DNA of 64,000 nucleotides from Zygnema cylindricum (lineage: Eukaryota > Streptophyta > Zygnematophyceae > Zygnematales > Zygnemataceae). The notes beneath the pieces were generated by a model. The model did not search any database. It had not been told where the DNA came from and was given only the letters and a program-made list of their open reading frames with translations. A program made the translations under genes and the position numbers. Below are positions 12,962 to 24,893 of this stretch, in pieces; positions within the stretch are counted from its first letter, which is position 1, and each line of letters starts with the position of its first letter. The stretch spans positions 161,962 through 225,961 of the forward strand of contig JBBHKE010000227.1 in assembly GCA_037447655.1 (NCBI GenBank), written 5' to 3'.

Positions 12962-13927
12962 TGTTGAAATCACTAGATTTAGGGGATGTATTTTCTAGGT
13001 CTTAATTAAAATAAAAAAGGAAAAAGAAAGCATAGGCAACCTGCCTCCACCTTCTCTCTCTAGCCCCCATACATGTTGTAGTCATTGAAGGAGAGAGAGG
13101 GCGGTGGAGCCATGGCTGCCTTAGCTCCATAGGCAGGGCTTAAGAGTGACCTAAGTCACTCTCAACCAAAAAGGTTGAATCCGATAAAACTCGAACCTCC
13201 GATCGATAGGGCGAGGCGTAGCCGTCAACCCCTACCAGTCTGTCGTAGTAGTCCGTTAAGATACATATGTTTGATAGCTATTTAAACAATAGATAGGCGA
13301 CTAATCCGATTAACCGAATTACAAATAGAATACATAAAAACTAGTTGGAGTTTTAGTGCTCACAAAACAAATGTATCGGACATTTGTTTTTGAACGGCTG
13401 TCGTTTTAAGCCGGTTTTGATCCGACGGGCAGCACCATCGCTGAGATCTCGGAATGGTTGCCTTGGCGTTTTTTGGTCGTGACATGACCTAGCAACACGT
13501 GGCACGATGTCATTGAGAAGAAGAAATCATAGAGAACATGAGGAAAAGTCCGAAGGAGACAGGCGTCCACTCCAGTGCCTTGTCGTACACAGGCCGTAAA
13601 AAAAATTACATCGGCCGTAGTACCTTTTTTTACTGTACGGTCTTCTAATTGGTTCCGTACCTTAGTAGATAGAAGTTGTGAGAGGGTTTAGGACTTAGTA
13701 GATTGAGGAGGTAGCCGCCTCTCTCCCAATAAGTTTGTATAAATATTGGCATCTTGGCCACTCCATAACTAATCGCATGGTTGGGCAATTTGAGTGATTC
13801 TTTTTGCTGTGGACTCAGGGGAGTCCAGACTGCACAGGGTTGCAGTCACATTATCTATTTGTCTTTTTGGGTGGCAGTTTCTTTAGCTGAAAGTGGGTTA
13901 GTTGAAAACTACCTAGAGGCTTCCTCA
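12962..13927 (+). repeat. Copia family A LTR, copy 3
   Basis: A 966-bp LTR with the same TGTTGAAATC start and CTTCCTCA end as the other copies. The TATA-like box tataaata is at 13738-13745. The tRNA-like B-box on the minus strand lies near 13188-13200. Both arms of the upstream hairpin (around 13595-13635) have become A- and T-runs, unlike copies 1 and 2. Confidence 0.87.
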
Positions 13928-13955
13928 ATTTTGGTCCAAATTGGGGACACAGAAT
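13928..13955 (+). mobile_element. Stub of a third copia family A internal region
   Basis: After the LTR end, similarity to the start of element 2 continues for about 27 bp through the primer-binding site and the first gag codons (ttttggtccaaattggggacacagaatt; the ATG has become att). It then stops. The LTR at 12962 is therefore followed by internal sequence of a further copy, not by host DNA. Confidence 0.7.
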
Positions 13956-15160
13956 TACATACTAAACCTATCGATTACGACCATGATACTGTCATTTCTT
14001 CTAGATGTAGCCGGCAACCTGACAATAAAATCCATACTAACTGATTCCTAAGGCCTTTCGCGGATATCTAAAGGTTTTAAGAGACCTCTAGGTTTTTGGT
14101 TACTAGGTTTACTCTGTTGGCAAGGGATACAACTTTCAATAAGTTTTTTGTTAAAATTAAAGCTTTGATCTCACTAGATATTAGTGTGAGGAGGATTTTA
14201 GGACTTAGAATATTTTTGTCTAAGTCAAATTGTAATACTTACCTTTATTAGTGTTATAGTAGCAGAGTATGTTCTACGTCTAGAGGGACACGCATCGGTA
14301 TCTAAGGCATGTGCAGATATTCCGGAAGAGCGCCGACAATAACATACATGCGTTGATTATCAAATGAGCGGAATCACAAGATCGGACGGGCAAAATTAAA
14401 AGCGCGCATTTGGGAAAAATTACTTGTACGGAATAACGAGTACCGTTGGTAATGAATCGAGTTGACGGACGAGATTTGTGCAGGACAACAGGTGACTAAA
14501 CACAACTGTACGCGCCCGGTAGACCGTACTTCTGAACAACAATCGGGTGGACTGTCGCGACTGACGATGATTAAGCGAAACCAACATTAGTTGTACGGCG
14601 TCGAAACTAAAAATATTTGAAACACATTGTTTTGGTTTTTAGCGCATTAAAATTTAGTGTTTCGTCATTTAGATTACGGGTAACAAAAATTAGGGTTTTG
14701 AAAGTACCGTGAGTACAATGACGTACAATTCCGGTACCTTGTCTTTTTGTAGTGCAGTACGATAGCGCGAGGTGTTAGTTGTTGATTAGTTAGTTAGATC
14801 AACATACTCTCAGCGTATAAATTTTAGGACTTAGAATAAATGTATCATCCAATTTTGAGAATATGGAAACTTAGAGGCAGTTTTGGGAAATTTCCAGCTT
14901 CCATATCTTATGGTTTACTAGACCGTATATGCTGCAATTTTGGGAATTGAGAGTGTGTATAGTGATGTCATTGTATGCTGATTTTGGTTGTATTTGGAGT
15001 TGTGAGTCTGATTTTGTAGTGTTTAGAAAACTGATGTTTGGTAGGGTTTTTGTTTGCTTCTGTTGAAAAACATGTGTACTTCTAAACCTAGTGCTGCAGC
15101 TCCACCTGTACTGGTAGTCATAGAACAACAGTTTCGACACCTCTTTTGCCATCTCGGGCC
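13956..15160. other. Intergenic sequence without recognised genes
   Basis: AT-rich sequence between the copia array and the minus-strand gypsy element. The missing 3' LTR of the gypsy element should be near here, but I do not find the terminal tgtaacatgatctcc seen at its 5' LTR boundary. Nothing else is recognised. Confidence 0.35.
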
Positions 15161-15374
15161 AAAATAAACTACTCTACAACCGACTAAGAGTTTTATCTCG
15201 ACCTAGATGTCCTAAATGCTCATGGGCTTCTTGTAAAAGTTGTTTTCTTAAGTTTCCCATATTAGGAATACATAATTTACCCCCTGTTTGCAAATACAGT
15301 GAACCATATTATATTTCTCAAATTTTGACATGCCTCTCATTCAATAGGTCAGAATTCCTTCCCAAAATATTATA

Positions 15375-16620
15375 TTAAATCATAGCAAAATTTGGATCTT
15401 TATTATAACCATTTCTAAAAGCATCTAAAAACAAATCATCCCAAACCATCACACTTATTTCAAAACATTTACTTAAAGGATCTGCGACTACGTTTGTCTT
15501 TCCAAGAATATGTCTGACATTAAATTTGAAATATGCTAGTTTTTGCATCCACGTAATCTGTTTGCCAGTCATAATCTGTGCATCACTTAATTTTTGTAGA
15601 TAGGATAGTGCCTTATTATCACAATGAAGTGTTAAATTTTTTGTTATGTAAAAAAAAACGTTATTTCACTAATGCATGAACAATTGCAAGTAATTCCTTT
15701 TCTTGTGCTAGATAGTTTTTTTTAGCATCATTGATTTTTCTGGACTCAAAAGCAATACGATGAAAATGTTTGCCGACTTTTTGACTTATGACTACACCTA
15801 GACCTATATCAGATGCATCAGTAGTGATCAGAACTTTAAATTCCCTAGCTGGATCAGGATACACCAGTGTAGGGGACGAGGTCAACTTCCCTTTTAGCTC
15901 TTTGAAAGCTCTCTCTTGATCGGCTCCCCACACAAACATCTCTTTCTCCTGAAGTAAATCCGTCAAAGGTGTGGTGATCATACTGAAGTTCTTGATTAAT
16001 TTCCTGTAATAAGTGGCCAATCCCAAAAATGATCTAACTTCTGTGACATTAGTGGGTTGCTTCCAATTTGGAATTGTAGTAATTTTGGATGGATCTGCTT
16101 TAACACCTTCCCCACTAACTATTTGTCCCAGAAATAATTGTTTACTTTTGAGAAAACTAGATTTTGACAATTTTCCATATAGTTTTCTTTCTGTTAACCT
16201 TTCCAACACTTTCTTTAAATGAAATACATGTTGTTCTTTAGATTGGTTGTAAATTTGAATATCATCTATAAACACTTGAACAAACTCATCTATATTATCT
16301 GAAAAGGTTTGGTTCATTAATCGTTGATAAATAGGCGGTGCATTCGTCAAACCAAATGGCATCACTATCCATTCAAAATGACCGACTCTAGTTCTAAAAG
16401 CACCTTTGTCAACATCTTCGGTTCTAATTGGCACCTGATTAAAACCACTACGCAGATCAATCAAAAAAAAAAATTAGCACCTTTCAAACGATGTATCAAA
16501 TTAGAAATTAAAGGTAACGGATACTTATCTTTCACCAAAATCTTTTTCAGACTATAATAGTCGACACATATTCTCAACGTTCCGTCCTTTTTTTTTTACG
16601 AAGAAAGCTGGTGCTCCGTA
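15375..16620 (-). pseudogene. Gypsy reverse transcriptase-RNase H
   Basis: On the minus strand the RT begins near 16620 with GAPAFFVKK. It continues after a frame change into IDLRSGFNQV (near 16460), MPFGLTNAP and the metal-binding box FIDD (near 16275), then the connection motif FLGLATYYRKL. RNase H begins near 15830 with TTDASDIGLG and runs past 15660 into HILGKTNVVADPLS (about 15500). These are the standard gypsy order and residues. The 5' part of RT is frameshifted around poly-A/T runs at 16460 and 16590, so the polyprotein is broken. Confidence 0.88.
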
Positions 16621-16929
16621 CAGTGATTTGTTGGGCTAATAATGTTTCTTTTTTGCAGAAGCTCTTTGATCTGTTTTTTTTAACTCCTCGTGCTGAATGA
16701 TACTGTGCTTATAAATTCCTGTGCTTATAAATTCCTATGACAGAAAGATTACATCTAAGTTTAAGGCTTATAACATGTTCCACATCTCGAGAAGGTGGCA
16801 TTCTTCAGGGTAAATCACTAGGGAAAACATCTTGAAATTCAAAAATCAAATCTTTAACAACAACATCAAAAGTATTTATGTCTGTTACAAAATCTGATTT
16901 TTGTTTTTCAAGATTTTTAGTCGTGTCTA

Positions 16930-17640
16930 GGAATATTTAATCTGATTTAGGAATAACATCAATGTTAGTGTTTTCTCCCCCCCCTTCATCAGTAACCGCC
17001 TCCGTTACTAATAACAAGAAAGCATGATTTGTTTTATCTTTTAAATGTTTTTTTAAATGTTTAGCAATAATCAAACCATCCACACCGAATTTGGTTATGT
17101 TATTCATATGATTCCTATACAACTTCTTCGAAAGTAATGCTTGCAAAACCTTCTAGCCGTTCTCAGACTTCACTCTCAAGGTGTTAGTTTCCCAATTAAT
17201 TTGACGGTTATGTTCCGTTAACCAGTGTTTTCCCAGTATTAGCTCCTCACTACCCAAATTCATTATTTCACACAACTTTCATTTTATGACCTTGGATATC
17301 AACTTCTATTGTGTCAGTTTGTAAATCTAATATGGACTTATTACCATTTGCCACCTAAACATGCAAATGGTTTTCCCCTATCACTATAGGAATTTTGTTT
17401 TTCTCTACAATCTTATGTGAAATAAAATTATGTGTAACACCTGAATCTACCATAACTCTCAATGGTTTCCCTTCCACTAAAGACTCAAATCTGATCAAAC
17501 TTTGTTTGGTGTTATTGTTACTTAACTATCCTAACATAGGTCTGTTGTTAAGAGTTTCATCAAAAGGATTGTTCAAACTATAGAGTGTAGTTAGCATCAT
17601 ACTAAATTCAGCTATCCTAACCTTTCAGTCCATTAGCTTG
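16930..17640 (-). pseudogene. Gypsy aspartic protease region remnant
   Basis: The minus strand near 17395-17470 encodes GKPLRVMVDSGVTHNFISHK. This contains the retroviral-type aspartic protease signature (DSG followed by TxNFI). Downstream codons toward 17280 (IPIVIGENHLHV) fit the flap and C-terminal part. Stops interrupt the surrounding frame. A pepsin-like retroelement protease is the only reasonable reading. Confidence 0.75.
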
Positions 17641-18960
17641 CCCTCCAGAATTAACTCTTTAACCTCAAGATCTGGTCGACCCAACTGAGGACTTTCAGCT
17701 AGTCCTTTTCGTTTCCCACCTCCCATGCTTCTTGCTCAGCTAGGTATAATGCAATATCTTCCTGAAGACCTTCATTGACATCAACTCTTTTAAGAGATCC
17801 CTTATCTGTACAGTCCTTAGCGTAATGATCTGGACCTCAACATTTAAAACAAGTGACTTTCTTTTTCAATTTCATGCACTCTCTGTTGAAGTGTCCCTCC
17901 TCTCCACTGTTATAACAGTTAATTTTCTTCAGTTGTGAACACTCAAATGCCTTATGACCTTTTTTCTGACAGATAATGCATGTGGAAATGCTAAAATTGG
18001 GTTTCTAAGCATTAATAATTGGTTTAGGACTCTTAATGTATCCCCCTCTATTGTGAAATTTATTTCCTGAATTAACACTCTGTCCACCCCTTTGATTTCC
18101 CCTGGAAAATATTATGCCTATTCACAAGACCCGCATTCAAACCCTCTTCCACAAATTCCTCCTCACCCCACTGTGATACTTCATTCCAATTACCCTTAAG
18201 TGATCAAGTTTCCCGATAAAGATTACCCCTCAACTGATCCTCTAATTCCAATGACTTATCTTGTAATTCCTTCATATTATTAAACTTTTGATGTTTCATT
18301 TCTGATTTCAGTATAGGATTCAGATAGTTCAAGAAATGCAACTTAGCTATTTCATCAGTCAAACCTATGACATGAATGGTAGATGAGTCACATTCCACAA
18401 TATAATCTTTCACAGATTCAATTTGCTTACAAATCGACCACTTTTCTTCCATTCAAGATTTATAAGTGACAGACAAGAAACACGATTTGATCACGGTCTT
18501 AAACGTTTCCCAATCAGTATTGTCACAAATCAAATTAGTCCTCGTCTGAGTGTAATACCAAATCTGAGCATCATCTTTCAGACAGCTAACAACAAAAGAA
18601 GTGTTTTCATCACGATCACAATTTTCTAGATTTCAAATAATACTCCATATGAAAAATCAAAGCATCCAACTCATCAATGTTCTTACCATCAAAGGATGGT
18701 GCCTCACTAATAGACGACTCCATATCTCTTATCTTATTAGGTCTATCATAATCATCCTCTCTAAAATTGGCATTTCTCTTCCCACTCTCACCCATTTGGT
18801 CATTAACATCATTTTTGGTGTGAATTAATTTAATTAGCTCATCCAATTTCTGATTTGAAACTTTTATATATTTATTAATATACTTCAATTCACTTTTCAA
18901 CTCAGAAATTGTTTCATCCACAGCAGCAGCATGATTACTAAATCTTTGACCAATTTCACA
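17640..18960 (-). pseudogene. Gypsy gag remnant with three zinc knuckles
   Basis: The minus strand starts near 18921 with MDETISELKSELKYINKYIK, a coiled N-terminal segment. It continues through a capsid-like region at 18452-18204. Three CCHC-type knuckles follow between about 17985 and 17810: CIICQKKGHKAFEC, a second whose second Cys has become Ser (CYNSGEEGHFNREC), and a third interrupted by a stop (CFKC then HYAKDC). Three consecutive knuckles are more than the one or two usual in plant gypsy gag. Confidence 0.75.
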
Positions 18961-19762
18961 CTACGTTTCTTCAACACATTCACGACATTTTCCATTTCAC
19001 GTTTCCATGTTGAATTTTATATTATCACACAATGAAATCAAGCAATAAGAAAGAATATAATTTCCCAAAGTAATTTGCTACAGGTTTAAAATCATCAGAT
19101 TGCTCTGATCTAAGACTTTTTCTCTTTAACAAATCCTTTGAAAGATATCAAAATCTGAGAAATCAAATAAACATTAAAAGTAAATTAGTGAAAATTCAAT
19201 TTTCCCAAACATTGAAGTAGAAAGGTAAAAAGATTTCCCATCAGTTTTCCAACAACAAAATTGAAAGATCTCAAAGGTAAAATTCAACCACAAATTTTGC
19301 AACAACAAAATTCAAAGCAATGAAAGATAACAATTTAGGGTTTGAAAAGTTTTTATGGACTCCTTTGCTCTTGAAGAATTAAAGTGCTCCACTTTCTTTT
19401 AACTCTATTAGCAAATTTCCCACTTCCCACTACATCGTGATCTTTTAATCTTAAATCCTCACATCCTCACCCTTCACGGATTCAAGCCCTCCCTCAACAC
19501 ATGATTCATTGCTAAGAGAAGGCAAGTTTGTTTGGCCTCTAGGTAATTGGAGTGAGCTTCAGCGGTGGCTACACTGCCCACCCCGCCTGAGTTTTTAGGA
19601 CCTAAGCACGCCCCACATCTAACCAGCGGCCGATCGCAATGTGGTCACTTAGTTTCCCTCCAATCCCCTACCACTTCACATTGTGGTTTCACCGACACAG
19701 GTAAGACACCCTCACCGGTCACGTCATTCGATTTTCAGGTGAGCAAACTTCTCTTAAGTTTC

Positions 19763-19782
19763 TAGCCAAAACTTTGATACCA
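19763..19782 (-). promoter_or_regulatory. Gypsy primer-binding site (initiator Met-tRNA type)
   Basis: The minus strand reads TGGTATCAAAGTTTTGGCTA. Its first bases match the plant retroelement site TGGTATCA complementary to the 3' end of initiator methionine tRNA. It sits two bases after an LTR ending in TTACA (19785), exactly where a primer-binding site should lie. Confidence 0.8.
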
Positions 19783-19784
19783 TA

Positions 19785-20800
19785 TGTAACATGATCTCCT
19801 ACCTCTCAAAAAATCCCATTACTACAACCAATTTCAATCACACATTCCACACAATGGTAAATATACATTCACATTGGACATCACTCATATAACGATATAC
19901 TTTAAATTAGAAGAAGCTTTTGTCCACATAACATTAGCTTGGTCTCTTGCCTTCGTGGCTCAACCCTTCTTTTAAAGTGTTTTCCACTACTCTCCACTCT
20001 TAATAATTCTATCTCTTCACTACTAAAACACTACTTAGTTTGTACGAGATTTTAGTGCAAAATGCCATTGCTCCCATTTGGTTTTAATCGCTAAGGACCA
20101 AGATCAGTCAAAATATCCACAAACTTTTCCAAGGGGAAAGATGTTTAATCTCCTCTTAGACTTCATTGTTTATCCATCATTGCCATGGACTCGCCAAGCC
20201 AGAGTCAACGCTCCGTTGAACAGGTTTTACCTGGCCAATCATTGACCAGCAAGGACTCAGACTGACCAATGCAAAAACGTGCGAAATCTCTTACTAACTG
20301 CGTAGCATATCTAACCAATCAAACGCTACGTTTCACTACGTAACATTTGCGTAAAAAAGTGCGCGCCAAACAAAACGTGACTTCGCACGAACTTGCGTCG
20401 CAATTATTGCACACAAAACTTCTTACGAAGTTCAATAAAGTGAAAGTGACGTTTCGTAATAAAAATTGTACAAAACGAACCATCATGCGCACCAAACAAA
20501 ATATTGTTTTCGTTTGGTACTTTATAAACGTACGCCTTAAATACCGCGGCTAGTTTGACCCTTAACTCGGAACAATAAACACCCATTCGTTATTTGGACC
20601 TCGCGCTGTCGCCTAAATACACCAATCACTATATCTTTTAAAATACAACCCCAAATCGTGCGATTCTTTTGCGGACGTCTATCAAATTCAAAACTCTATA
20701 TTCGTAACTTTTAAATACCCATTTATGAACAAGTTCGATCCACTATTAGTGTTACACTACAACCTGTGTACCACTTTTGATATCGAGATATAATAAAAAA
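19785..20800 (-). repeat. Probable 5' LTR of the gypsy element (right edge unresolved)
   Basis: The left edge (the LTR 3' end on the minus strand) is fixed by the adjacent primer-binding site and the CA-ending TGTTACA. The start could not be fixed because no second LTR copy is available. The sequence has no coding potential of note. The estimate of about 1 kb rests only on the change of character near 20800. Confidence 0.4.
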
Positions 20801-21124
20801 AAAAAATTCATGCGTTCCGTGTGGTGCATTGGTAATTGAATTGCTTAAGCTTTGTGAATGACCTTCGAAACGGAAAAAGTGAAAACTTTTTGGACATGGA
20901 AATAATCCCTATCAATGAAGTCGTTTTTTTTTCCTCTTCACCTTAATATAATGTTTATTTAAGTTTTTCGAAATTGTATGTTCCCAACTTTTCATGTTTT
21001 TGCTTAATATTATTAGTTTATCTTTCAATGTTTAAAAATGCAGAGGAATTTACGTGGGAGTGACGAGACTCGAGATATTTCGGCCCATAAACTTCTTGAA
21101 TTACTAACGGGCTGCGTTAGGAGA

Positions 21125-22517
21125 TCCTTGTGTGAAGACAAATGGGGTAGTTAAGAGGTTGAACCAAACTCTAGGAGATAGTGTATGCAGTATGTTGGCC
21201 GACAAGAAGATAAGAAAGAGATTTTGGGCAGAAGCTATGAACTTTGCTAACTACATTAAGAATAGAGTCCTTACCTCAATCGTGAAAGGAATGACACCTT
21301 ATGAGCGATGGGTTGGAAGGAAACCAGATATTTCTCACCTGAAAGTATTCGGTAGTGAAGTTTACAGTCTTGATACGGATAGGAAAAACTAGAAACTAGA
21401 TGATAAGGAAATACCTTGATATTTTGTGGGATATGATGAGGATGTCAAAGGATATAGAGTCTATGACTTAGCAAAGCAAGATATTCTTCTGGTAAAACAC
21501 CTAGTTGTCATGGATGAAGGGAAGTCATTTGATCCCTTCAAATATTCCTAAAAAATAAGAATCAGTTTTGATCCGAGATTGAGGAGGACTCGGTTCTTCC
21601 GGAAAGGACATAAGTGAAATGGTGTTTGCGGATTCACGAGAGATTCAAGATATAAGAGATACACTTGAACCTCCTACGCACTCCGAGGAGAGAAAAGTGG
21701 AGGAACCGGAACCGGCTTCCATGGATACGGGAGCAGATGAAACAGTGAGGAGAAATCCGAGACTTCCCTCCATTCCGGCTTCGGATTTTGAAAGAGGGCG
21801 AAGAAGCGCAAAAAGATACAAAAACACAGGTCGCCCACAAGGTAACTAAGGTGTCTCATCTGATGAGCCTCAGTCATACTTGGAGGCAGTAAACAGTCCT
21901 GAGAGAGACAGATGAGTTAGAGCCATATATGATGAAATTGCTTCCATCATAGAAGCAACCAGAGGGGTTTGTGGAGGAAGCGCGAACCAAAGAGTTATGG
22001 TTGCATTTGGGAAGGAAGCACACTGACATCACTACTTGGAGTGATGCCAGTTATTGGGATGCACCTATGAGAAGATGCACTTCAGGGTATGTTTTTTATG
22101 TGGGGAGAGGTGCTTGTTGTTGGAGCAGCAAGGAACAAAAGGTGGTTGCTTTGTCTACTATGGGGGTTGAGTACATGGCCACTTGTTTTGTTGTAAAAGA
22201 GTTGATGTGGGTCAAGTCCTTGTTGCAAGGACCGGGGTTTATGAATGAGGGAGTTCATGAAGTGTTTTGTGATAATCAAGCTTCCATTGCAATTGCAGGT
22301 AATCCAAAACATCATTTCAAAGCTAAGCATATGGACATAAGATTGAGTTTTGTGAGAAAAAAAGTTGAGAATAAGATTGTGAATCTTGTATATAAATTTG
22401 ATGAGGTGATGGTGGCTGATATGATAACAAAGCCTGTGCCTTCTCCCAAGTTCAAATATTGTAGAGAAAAGTGTGGAATAAAAATGAAGTTAAAATTAGA
22501 CTAGAAAATAAGGGAAG
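21125..22517 (+). mobile_element. Internally deleted copia family A-like copy
   Basis: It starts within the integrase C-terminal region (NGVAERLN-like, here NGVVKRLN) at about 21132 and runs through the integrase tail and acidic linker to about 21955. There, codons for SIIEA are joined to the RT motif QPEGFVEE (about 21958-21982), which is joined at once to the RNase H entry RTKELWLHLG. Two deletions have therefore removed nearly all of the reverse transcriptase. The RNase H frame at 21971-22504 is open to its natural end and contains TTWSDASYW, but the usual EAEYMA is GVEYMA. Confidence 0.85.
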
Positions 22518-22662
22518 TAGTGAAAGTACTAGATTTATAGGGTATTTTCTAGGTCTATATGTATATATCAGCAAAATAGGAAAAGAAAAGGGCGGACAAC
22601 CTGCCTCCACCTCCTCTCTCTAGCCCTAATACTTGTTGTAGTCACTGAAGGTTAGAGAGGGT
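22518..22662 (+). repeat. Truncated 3' LTR of the deleted copia copy
   Basis: About 145 bp resembling the first part of the family A LTR (tagtgaaagtactagattta, then the cctgcctccacctcctctctctagccc block). It follows a purine-rich tract at 22504-22517. It is cut off at the start of an antisense LTR. Confidence 0.75.
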
Positions 22663-23712
22663 TGAAACTCTGAGACCTCCATAAGTCCTCAGAGTAGACA
22701 GCTTCCAAGAAGCCCATAGGATAATCCTGACCCCTTTTTGTTCCAACAAAAATAACTGCCACCCTGGCAGACAAAACCCTGACCACCTGCACCCTTCTGA
22801 AAGGAAGACTCCCCTGAGTCAGTAGCAAAAAGAATCTCTGAATTTGCTCCCTTGAGCAGTAAGTTATGGAGGGTCAAAGTTGACTTTTTATACAGAAGCT
22901 CTCTAGGAGAGAGGGTCCTATCTTCTAAATTTTTCTAAGTCCTATCTCTCTCACAGACTCTATCTACTGATATACGGAACCAATCAGAATTGAGTTCCGT
23001 ACGCAAAAGTACAGCTGCCGATGTACTTTATGTACGGACAGTGTACGACATGGCCTAAATGTCGACACATGTCATATCCGGATTCGGTACCATAATCTCC
23101 GGAGATTCCTCGATCCAACGGAATTTGGCCACACGTCATCCGATGTGGCGATGGCCACAAACCGCCGAAAACTTTCTCCGCGATCTCGGCGCTAATCTCG
23201 GCCGTCCGATTAAATTCGGATTTAATCGTAGCCGTAATAAATACATGCGCGATATTTGTTTCACTTACGAAACAAATGCGCGGTATTGATTTCGAGTCCG
23301 TACCGTAATCCGTACTCTATATATTACTGGATCTATGTATCCCGTAATGTGTTATAGTTAAATGAATTATCGTACAAATACTCATATAATTAATTATCAA
23401 ACTATATAGTACGTAATACTACTGCTAGACCTAACGGCTAAGGCTACCGGCTATTTCCTGTCTGCCGGCCGGTAGGTACAGGGATCAAATCCTGCCGCCG
23501 GCGCATAACTTTTAATTAAATAAATAAACCCTAATATTAAATTCCCGTAAACCTCAGGATAGCCAAGGTAGCCATGGCTCTAGCTTCCTCTCCAACTTCT
23601 CAGTGACTGCGACAAGTTTGAGATTTGGAGAGAGAAGTTAGAGATAGACTGCCTCGACTTCTATATTTCTTTTCATACCTAGAAAATACTAATAAAACCA
23701 TTAGTTTCTACA
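22663..23712 (-). repeat. Complete antisense LTR of copia family B
   Basis: About 1050 bp; on the minus strand it starts TGTAGAAAC and ends GAGTTTCA. The reverse complement shares ordered blocks with the family A LTR (cttcctct, ggagccatggct, gggtgcag, gggtggcagtt) and matches the fragment at 9801-10539. It contains a tRNA-like segment at about 23424-23505 on the plus strand, antisense to LTR transcription as in the other copies. No internal region is attached, so it is a solo LTR or a remnant of a nested insertion. No convincing target-site duplication was found. Confidence 0.7.
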
Positions 23713-24893
23713 TCCTACAGACCACTATGGTACTCATCAACGTGAATATTTTGGAGCCTTTTCTATTTTCACTAGCCTACCCACAAGCCTTACGAGAGTC
23801 CACTACCACTTTTCAAAGTTGTTGACTCCATTCTTAGTCGATTACACACATGACATTCGCTTGGCGAACCAATTTGTTCTTGTATTTCACCACTTATTTG
23901 AGCAACTTTCTAAGATTAATCTCTCTTAAAGTTCTTAAACGTGTCTCGCAAAGCCCTACTGGGTGGCCACAATATTTCCATCTCACTTCATGATTTCGTT
24001 CTTGTACTCCTCAAGTTACTACAAGGGTTTTAGGTTCCCCAATTGAGAGCCTCGAGTTTTTTCACCACTTTGAAAATGATGCCCTATTGGATGACGTCGC
24101 CCATTGTGAGAACATGTTAAAACTTTCCGATCCATATTCTGAAGTGGCTTCCCCGTCTTAACTTGCTCTTTTCCGCAACGAACGTTGTCTTTGGCTCGCA
24201 CTCTACCTCCTAATTCTTCGTTCATTTCCTCACTTTCAAAATTTGATAATGCCTTTTAATGATTTGACATAAGCTTTGACATAAGCTTGTTGGCCAAGGT
24301 GTATTTCAACGTTCGGAAGAGGACCTCTCCTGTCACAATATACTTTACCAATATTTTTCAGCTGTCTTAGTTTGTATCTTACAGGCACCATAATGTTCAC
24401 TTCCTTCTCGGGTAGTTAGTCTTTGGTAGCCTCTATCACTATTAAGAGGCCTATGGTAGATGATGTGCCTATCGTGGCTAACCTGGTTCTTAGTGATCTT
24501 ATAATTTATCGTTTGTATTTATATTCTTTCTTTAGCTTTTTATGTCTTGTTCTCGGTGTTGCTAACCTATTGTAGTGTTTGTTAGTCCCTTTGGCTTTTC
24601 CAACGTTAGCTAGGCTTTAGCCAAGGGCCAAAATTTAGGAGCGCCGATATAGGGTTACTTTCGCTAATAGCGAGTCACTGGGTATTGCGATGTTTTTTGG
24701 ATATTTTAAGGACGGTCCTTGTGTGCGAAATTGGGACTTTCACAAAAACCTTTACCACTGTTAGTTAGAATTTAGTACGGCTAAGCACGAAATGCTACAC
24801 AAAATGTTTAACGGAGGGAAAATTCTCAGTTTTCCACACGGTGCGTGGTTGTCGCGCGAAATGGCCTTTTGTTCATACACGTGTACCGTACAG
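23713..24893. other. Non-coding sequence, origin unclear
   Basis: No open frame has a recognisable product. A minus-strand frame at 24019-24225 is Lys/Arg/Gly-rich without motifs. The stretch may be old retroelement sequence. Confidence 0.3.

Larger units (their letters stand above)
15160..19783 (-). mobile_element. Decayed Ty3/gypsy retrotransposon on the minus strand
   Basis: Read on the minus strand from 19783 downwards the order is primer-binding site, untranslated leader, gag with zinc knuckles, aspartic protease, reverse transcriptase, RNase H. This matches a gypsy element, with integrase not recognised below 15160. Stops and frameshifts are frequent in gag and protease, while the RT-RNase H frame at 15661-16464 stays open for 267 codons. 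The 3' LTR is not identified, so the element is probably truncated at its 3' end. Confidence 0.88.
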
